DNA from: an uncultured Lachnospiraceae bacterium
GTDB taxonomy: Bacteria > Bacillota_A > Clostridia > Lachnospirales > Lachnospiraceae
Direction of reading: 5' to 3'
DNA length: 18,490 nt
Assembly (NCBI GenBank): GCA_902795835.1
Contig: CADBNA010000293.1
Location: 1 to 18,490, forward strand
The notes under the pieces were generated by a model. The model did not search any database, was not told where the DNA came from, and saw only the letters and a program-made list of their open reading frames with translations. Below are positions 14,529 to 18,490 of the stretch, piece after piece; within the stretch, counting starts at the first letter, position 1, and each line of letters begins with the position of its first letter. The translations under genes were made by a program, and so were the position numbers.

Positions 14529-17339
14529 TTATTCGGGAATTCTGTCCAGCCATTCCGACACATCCCCGGAAACGCCCTCGAGCAGCCCCGTCTTCGCTCT
14601 TTTCTGCCGCCCGATATACTCTGTCCGCACGGCGTCCTTTACAGAGCGGATATCAGAGAGCAGCTCGCGGGCGGACATTCGTCTGGCGCCCTCTCCGAGA
14701 ATGATTACCTGCTCCAGCCCGTCTGAAGTTGCCACCGTCACATCCATGGATGATGCCAGTGTGTGAACGGTTCTTTCTATATAGGCATCCGCTGTTTCTG
14801 CCTCTCTGGTAAAAACCACATGAAGATTCCGGTAAGTCAGGCTTCGCTCTGCTCCCCCTTCGACGCGCCATGCGTCAAACACTACAATGATTTCTCCCTC
14901 CCGAATGCCGTGATAGTCTGACAGTGCGTCCAGAAGGTTTTCCCGTGCCGCATCCAGATTCTGCAGAGCCAGGCTTTTCAGCTTCTCCGATGCGTAAATG
15001 ACATTGTATCCGTCCACCAGCAGGCAGGAAGGTTTTTTCTTCTGCGGTTTTTTACTGCGGGGATGAGGGCTTTCCGGCGCTTCACCGGTCCGCCCGGCGG
15101 CAGGCCGGTCCGTCCATCCGCTCTCTTCCCGTGCGCCGCGCCGTCCGTCCCAGGCGGAAGAACTTCCGTATGTCTTCTCAAAAATCTGCCGGAGTTCCTC
15201 CTCTTCCGCTCCGAAACGGCTCTCCCTCTCTTTCCAGGATTCTTTCCGGTCCCCGCCGCGGTCCGGCCCGGATTTCCGGCGGGCATCGGCGTGTTCGCGG
15301 GCTGTCTCCGGTCTCCATCCGGTATCCACATGCATGTACTCTCTCACATGATCCCAGGAAACGGGGGTGCCGGCGCCATGCGAACAGAACACGGACCAGG
15401 AAGGCTGTTCCGTATCTGCATCCGGATCATATCCCGCCGCTTCTATTACAGGCTCCGGGTCGCGGCACGGGGCGTATTCCTTCAGAGCCAGTTCCAGCCG
15501 GCCGGCCCCGTGTACGGCTGCGGTAAACTCCTCCGGATATGCCTGGGCAGACGAAGCCGGAACCGACCCCTCAATGACTGTCCTTCCATCTTCTGACACC
15601 TCGGCAACGACCGCGCTTCCGCCCATTCTCTGCACATCTGTCAGGATTTTTCCTGCGTTTTCCGTGGGGACTTCCGCCTCCAGAGACAGCCATGGCTCCA
15701 GGAGCACGCTCTGGGCCATCATCAGCCCCTGCCGCACGGCCCGCCAGGCTGCTTCCCGAAAGTCTCCCCCCTCCGTGTGCTTTTCATGGGCCCGTCCGCC
15801 TGTCACCGTAATACGCATATCCGTAATCTCGGCTCCTGTCAGCACACCGCGGAATGTCTTTTCCTGCAGATGAGACAGAATCAGTCTCTGCCAGTTCAGC
15901 TTCAGCACATCGGTGCTGCACGCGGTGCCGAACGTCAGACCGCTGCCGGGACCCGTAGGCTCCAGAAGCAGATGAACCTCAGCATAATGCCGCAGCGGCT
16001 CGTAGTGTCCTACTCCCTCCGCCGGTTCCGCAATCGTCTCCCTGTAAAGAATCCTGCCGGGACCGAAACGCACACGCAGGCCGAACCTCTCCCGCAGGAT
16101 TTCACGCAGAATCTCCGTCTGTACCTGTCCCATGATCTGCGCCGATATTTCGCCGGAAGCCGGGTCGCAGGCAATATGCAGCATAGGCTCCTCTTCCTCC
16201 AGAATGCGGAGCTTCTGCAATGCCTCTGTCAGATCAGTCCCTTCCTCCAGCAAAATCCGCCGCGTGCAGAATGGCTGCAGCTGTGTAGTATGGCATCCGG
16301 GATCCGCACCCAGTCCGTCTCCCGCCTTTATCCCGGAGAGGCCGGCAGCAGCGCACACACCTCCCGCAGAGATCTCCTGCACCTCTTCCCCCTGGCTGCC
16401 CTCACAGACCCGGATCCGGGTAACCTTCTCCGGGCTTCCGTCCGCAGCCGTGGGAAAAGCATCCCGTACATGCAGGGTTCCCCCCGTAATTTTCAGCCAT
16501 GCCATTTTCCTTCCCTGCTCATCCGCAGAGATTTTGAAGCACCGGGCGCCGAATGTCTCCGGTCTGTCCGGAGCCGGCGCAAATCTCGCAATTCCTTCCA
16601 GAAGGGCGGCTATTCCCTGCCGCCGCAGGGCAGAACCGAAAAAGCACGGGTATACCCTGCACGCAGCTGTCAGCGCCCGTATATCTTCATCGTCCGGCAT
16701 GTAACCCTGCAGGTATTGTTCCATCAGTCCTTCATCGGCAACTACCAGATCCTCCATGGTCTCCTCAGACAGAATCACACGGTACGGATCATCTGCATCT
16801 CTCTCTTCCCCGGACGCGCACTGCGCGCTCCCGGCAGGGATTCCGGACAGCCGGACGCACAGCGGACTCAGTTCCCGCCGCAGTTCCTGCAGAATCTTCT
16901 CCGCATCTGCTCCAGGCTGATCCATCTTATTAACAAAAATAAAGACCGGCACCTGATAGTGCCGCAGGAGTTTCCACAATACCCTTACCTGTCCGGTCAC
17001 ACCGTCTGCTGCGCTGATCAGCAGTACCGCGGCGTCCAGTACCTGCAGCGTCCTCTCTGTCTCCGGAGAGAAATCAGCATGCCCCGGCGTATCAAGCAGC
17101 GTAACCGGCCGTCCGCGGACCGTCAGCTCCGCCTGCTTTGTAAAAATCGTGATTCCCCGTTTCTTCTCCAGCTCAAATGTATCCAGAAAAGCATCCCCGT
17201 GGTCGACCCTGCCCATGCGGCGAATTCTCCCGGTCTCATAGAGCAGGCTCTCTGATAACGTTGTTTTTCCCGCATCCACATGAGCCACCAGGCCGACACA
17301 GATGTGCGTATGTGGTCCTTCAAAAGCCGGATCACTCAT
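14529..17339 (-). CDS. TetM/EF-G-like GTPase fused to a YacP/Rae1-type NYN nuclease
   Basis: A 936-residue two-part protein. Residues 12-660 follow the order of ribosome-protection GTPases: P-loop AHVDAGKTT (19-27), RGITI switch (Thr64), DTPGH (83-87), NKMD (137-140), then domains II to V, with the domain IV tip at 517-528. Residues 668-768 are a charged Arg/Glu/Gly-rich linker with EEELRQIFEKTYG (713-725). Residues 770-908 match YacP (Rae1), a ribosome-associated A-site endoribonuclease: VDGYN (D776), VVFDA (D822), ETADAYIER (D851), ATSD (D873), RRMSARELL; all four acidic residues remain. The ATG at 17339 is chosen because GGAAGGAG lies 10 nt upstream; the frame stays open 42 codons further but without homology. 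Its role, perhaps clearing or cleaving at stalled ribosomes, is inferred. It is not a typical tetracycline-resistance gene. Confidence 0.88.
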   Translation of the reverse strand: MSDPAFEGPHTHICVGLVAHVDAGKTTLSESLLYETGRIRRMGRVDHGDAFLDTFELEKKRGITIFTKQAELTVRGRPVTLLDTPGHADFSPETERTLQVLDAAVLLISAADGVTGQVRVLWKLLRHYQVPVFIFVNKMDQPGADAEKILQELRRELSPLCVRLSGIPAGSAQCASGEERDADDPYRVILSEETMEDLVVADEGLMEQYLQGYMPDDEDIRALTAACRVYPCFFGSALRRQGIAALLEGIARFAPAPDRPETFGARCFKISADEQGRKMAWLKITGGTLHVRDAFPTAADGSPEKVTRIRVCEGSQGEEVQEISAGGVCAAAGLSGIKAGDGLGADPGCHTTQLQPFCTRRILLEEGTDLTEALQKLRILEEEEPMLHIACDPASGEISAQIMGQVQTEILREILRERFGLRVRFGPGRILYRETIAEPAEGVGHYEPLRHYAEVHLLLEPTGPGSGLTFGTACSTDVLKLNWQRLILSHLQEKTFRGVLTGAEITDMRITVTGGRAHEKHTEGGDFREAAWRAVRQGLMMAQSVLLEPWLSLEAEVPTENAGKILTDVQRMGGSAVVAEVSEDGRTVIEGSVPASSAQAYPEEFTAAVHGAGRLELALKEYAPCRDPEPVIEAAGYDPDADTEQPSWSVFCSHGAGTPVSWDHVREYMHVDTGWRPETAREHADARRKSGPDRGGDRKESWKERESRFGAEEEELRQIFEKTYGSSSAWDGRRGAREESGWTDRPAAGRTGEAPESPHPRSKKPQKKKPSCLLVDGYNVIYASEKLKSLALQNLDAARENLLDALSDYHGIREGEIIVVFDAWRVEGGAERSLTYRNLHVVFTREAETADAYIERTVHTLASSMDVTVATSDGLEQVIILGEGARRMSARELLSDIRSVKDAVRTEYIGRQKRAKTGLLEGVSGDVSEWLDRIPE

Positions 17340-17373
17340 AAAAACAGCACTCCTTCCCAAGATAATCTGACGC

Positions 17374-17402
17374 TTGCGTATTCCCGTCTCCTGTGGTATT
17401 CT
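17374..17402 (+). promoter_or_regulatory. Predicted promoter of queT
   Basis: TTGCGT (17374-17379) and TATTCT (17397-17402) are 17 nt apart, and TGG just before the -10 gives an extended -10. Each hexamer is only moderate, but the implied start near 17409 lies 4 nt before the riboswitch stem, which supports the call. Confidence 0.5.
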
Positions 17403-17412
17403 CCATAGATGC

Positions 17413-17455
17413 CGTGAGTTCGAGACCATCCTCACGTAAAACAAAACTAAAGGAG
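17413..17455 (+). promoter_or_regulatory. preQ1-I riboswitch controlling queT translation
   Basis: The stem CGTGAG (17413-17418) pairs perfectly with CTCACG (17431-17436) around a 12-nt loop TTCGAGACCATC. An A-rich tail TAAAACAAAACTAA (17437-17450) follows. Small size, loop length and A-rich tail with ACTAA fit preQ1 class I aptamers. The ribosome binding site AGGAG (17451-17455) follows directly, so ligand-bound pseudoknot formation would hide it: translational off-control of queT. The pseudoknot pairs themselves could not be assigned with certainty by eye. Confidence 0.85.
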
Positions 17456-17465
17456 ACAAAAACAA

Positions 17466-17984
17466 ATGATGAACAAAAAAACCCGGTTTCTGACACAGGC
17501 GGCCATGATTGCCGCTGTCTATGTCGTTCTGACGTACCTGTTCGCCGCCTTCTCATTCGGCGAGATTCAGGTCCGGATCTCTGAGGCGCTGACAATCCTG
17601 CCCGTATTTACCCCCGCAGCCATACCAGGCCTCTTCGTCGGATGCCTTGTAGGCAACATCCTCGGCGGTGCGATCCTTCCGGACATCATATGCGGCAGCA
17701 TAGCCACCCTCATCGGCGCCTGGGGCACCTGGAAGCTCCGCAACCTGCTGGTCAGCACCTTCCGCACCCCTGTCGCCGCTGTCATTCCTCCGATCGCCGC
17801 CAATACCATTATTGTTCCGCTGGTGCTCCGCTATGGATACGGCGTCAGACTGCCGATACCGATTATGATGCTGACAGTAGGCGCCGGCGAGATCATCTCC
17901 TGCGGCATACTCGGTCTGCTGTTATACAGCGGACTCAAAATGTCCGCCGGCCGGATCTTCGGACAGTCGGCCGGAAAAGACTAA
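17466..17984 (+). CDS. queT: QueT-family queuosine-precursor transporter
   Basis: A 172-residue hydrophobic protein of the QueT (COG4708) family, the substrate-binding S component of an ECF-type transporter for queuosine precursors. About five or six membrane segments are visible. The conserved N-terminal pattern is TQAAMIAAVYVVLTYLFAAF followed by FGEIQVRISEALTILPVFTP. GLFVGCLVGNILGG and the ATLIGAWGTWKLRN loop are also typical. The preQ1 riboswitch just upstream independently supports the substrate. The first of two adjacent ATGs is preferred, 10 nt from AGGAG. No ECF A/A'/T energising genes are in the window, so it presumably shares a common module. It is divergent from the GTPase-nuclease gene. 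The imported base is used to modify tRNA wobble position 34. Confidence 0.95.
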   Translation: MMNKKTRFLTQAAMIAAVYVVLTYLFAAFSFGEIQVRISEALTILPVFTPAAIPGLFVGCLVGNILGGAILPDIICGSIATLIGAWGTWKLRNLLVSTFRTPVAAVIPPIAANTIIVPLVLRYGYGVRLPIPIMMLTVGAGEIISCGILGLLLYSGLKMSAGRIFGQSAGKD

Positions 17985-17998
17985 GAGGCCGGAGCCTC
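17985..17998. terminator. Possible weak terminator between queT and the His-rich gene
   Basis: GAGGC and GCCTC form a 5-bp stem with a CGGA loop directly after the queT stop, in the gap between two converging genes. No T-run follows on the plus strand; on the minus strand a loose TCTTTT lies further on. The call is weak. Confidence 0.3.
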
Positions 17999-18002
17999 AG
18001 AT

Positions 18003-18490
18003 TCAGGACAGCCAGGGGGCAAAATGGGTCCGCACAATGGCCTCCAGCCTGTCGGCTGTCAGTGAAAAAACAATATTGGCGCATTCCACATGGACAGACG
18101 GCGACACCGCTTCTCTTACCTGCACATCGTCAGCCTCGGGGATGGAGATCATGCAGCTCCTGTTTTCCTCTCTTGCGAATGCCTTTACATGACCGATCAG
18201 GCCGCCGTTATCTTCGATTTCGGCGGCTGTTTTGCGCATGGCGTCTTTCAGCGCATCCACAGCTTCTCCGTATTCACCGGGAATGACGCAGCGCACGGTA
18301 GCGATCACAGCCTGCTCATGGGAGGACATCTCCAGAGACGGGACGCCGTGGTCGTGCTCATGATCATGGTGATCATAGTCGTGATGGTCATGGTCGTGAT
18401 GCCCGTGATCGTGATGGTCATGGTCGTGATGCCCGTGATCGTGATGGCCATGTTCATGATGATCGTGCTCATCGTGCCCATGCTCATGGC
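18003..18490 (-). CDS. His/Asp-rich metal-binding protein, 5' end outside window
   Basis: The frame is open to the window edge, so the start lies beyond 18490. The visible part begins with about 48 residues of His-Asp-Glu-Gly repeats (26 are His; for example HHDHDHHDHG twice), likely a nickel, zinc or cobalt binding or storage tract. About 115 residues follow with a mixed alpha/beta pattern: AVIATVRCVIPGEYGEAVDA, NGGLIGHVKAF, SCMISIPEADDVQVREA and VECANIVFSLTADRLEAIV. I do not recognise this domain with certainty. Such His-rich tracts occur in metal chaperones including CobW/UreG/HypB-type GTPases and their companions, so a link to a G3E GTPase next door is possible. The ATG at 18329 lies after the repeat in the same frame and is probably internal. 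It converges with queT. Confidence 0.75.
   Translation of the reverse strand, partial: HEHGHDEHDHHEHGHHDHGHHDHDHHDHGHHDHDHHDYDHHDHEHDHGVPSLEMSSHEQAVIATVRCVIPGEYGEAVDALKDAMRKTAAEIEDNGGLIGHVKAFAREENRSCMISIPEADDVQVREAVSPSVHVECANIVFSLTADRLEAIVRTHFAPWLS
18381..18447. repeat. Perfect 30-bp tandem repeat in the His-rich coding tract
   Basis: Bases 18381-18410 and 18411-18440 are identical, and seven more bases of a third unit follow. On the minus strand each unit encodes ten residues, HHDHDHHDHG. Divergent His/Asp codons continue on both sides. Thirty is a multiple of three, so copy-number change would keep the frame. Confidence 0.95.

Noticed and set aside
15777..17255. A 492-codon open frame on the plus strand opposite the GTPase-nuclease gene
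   Set aside because: It lies wholly antisense to a gene with clear motifs, has no recognisable domain, and has the Arg/Pro/Gln-rich composition of a GC-rich shadow frame.
14529..17339. Calling this gene a tetracycline-resistance determinant
   Set aside because: The drug-contact tip in domain IV differs and a nuclease domain is attached. Similarity to TetM alone does not support resistance.
17340..17465. A longer N-terminus for the GTPase-nuclease starting at 17465
   Set aside because: The extra 42 codons have no family similarity and would run antisense through the preQ1 riboswitch. The ATG at 17339 has a good GGAAGGAG site and starts just before the G domain.
18381..18447. Tandem 30-bp repeats as a CRISPR array
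   Set aside because: The units are directly adjacent without spacers and encode an in-frame His/Asp tract.
18305..18487. A Met/Thr/Ile-repeat open frame on the minus strand
   Set aside because: It is the out-of-frame reading of the His/Asp repeat. The His-rich frame continues without a stop into the conserved C-terminal domain and is the real one.

Overview
The window looks like chromosomal DNA from a low-oxygen Firmicute, most likely a GC-rich Clostridia member near Lachnospiraceae. This rests on family recognition, not on a search: the ACT/UPF0210 pair, a preQ1 riboswitch in front of queT, strong AAGGAGG-type ribosome binding sites, and a TetM-like protein fused to a YacP-type nuclease. 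Almost all genes are on the minus strand. There are no insertion sequences, tRNAs, rRNAs or CRISPR arrays.

Bases 39-10564 read on the minus strand as one tight ten-gene cluster. In transcription order it holds acpP, a sirtuin-fold protein with an eroded active site, gltX, a short UvrD/PcrA-type helicase, a small zinc-finger membrane protein, polA, coaE, a WalJ/YycJ-type metallo-hydrolase, an ACT-domain protein and its UPF0210 partner. Gaps are 33 nt or less and the gltX/helicase pair overlaps by 4 nt, so one transcript from the promoter before acpP is likely. Its themes are DNA replication and repair (helicase, polA, WalJ), cofactor and lipid supply (coaE, acpP) and translation (gltX).

Bases 10652-12632 hold two more minus-strand units. 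One is an ftsW/rodA/spoVE-type cell-wall polymerase with its own extended -10 promoter. The other is rpsF-rpsR with a good promoter, a short structured leader and a GC-rich terminator hairpin; ssb, which usually lies between these two genes, is absent.

Bases 12861-18490 are more accessory in character. A plus-strand gene encodes what looks like a radical SAM relative that has lost its iron-sulfur cysteines. Converging on it are a TetR-family regulator and, upstream of that, the most striking gene here: a 936-residue TetM/EF-G-like GTPase with a C-terminal YacP/Rae1-type NYN nuclease domain. Divergent from the fusion is queT with a preQ1-I riboswitch almost at its predicted transcription start. 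The window ends inside a gene whose visible N-terminal part is a His/Asp-rich tract containing a perfect 30-bp tandem repeat.

The best candidates for undescribed biology are the GTPase-nuclease fusion, which combines two activities both known to act at the ribosomal A site, and two apparent pseudoenzymes (sirtuin and radical SAM folds) that are intact as reading frames but have lost catalytic residues.
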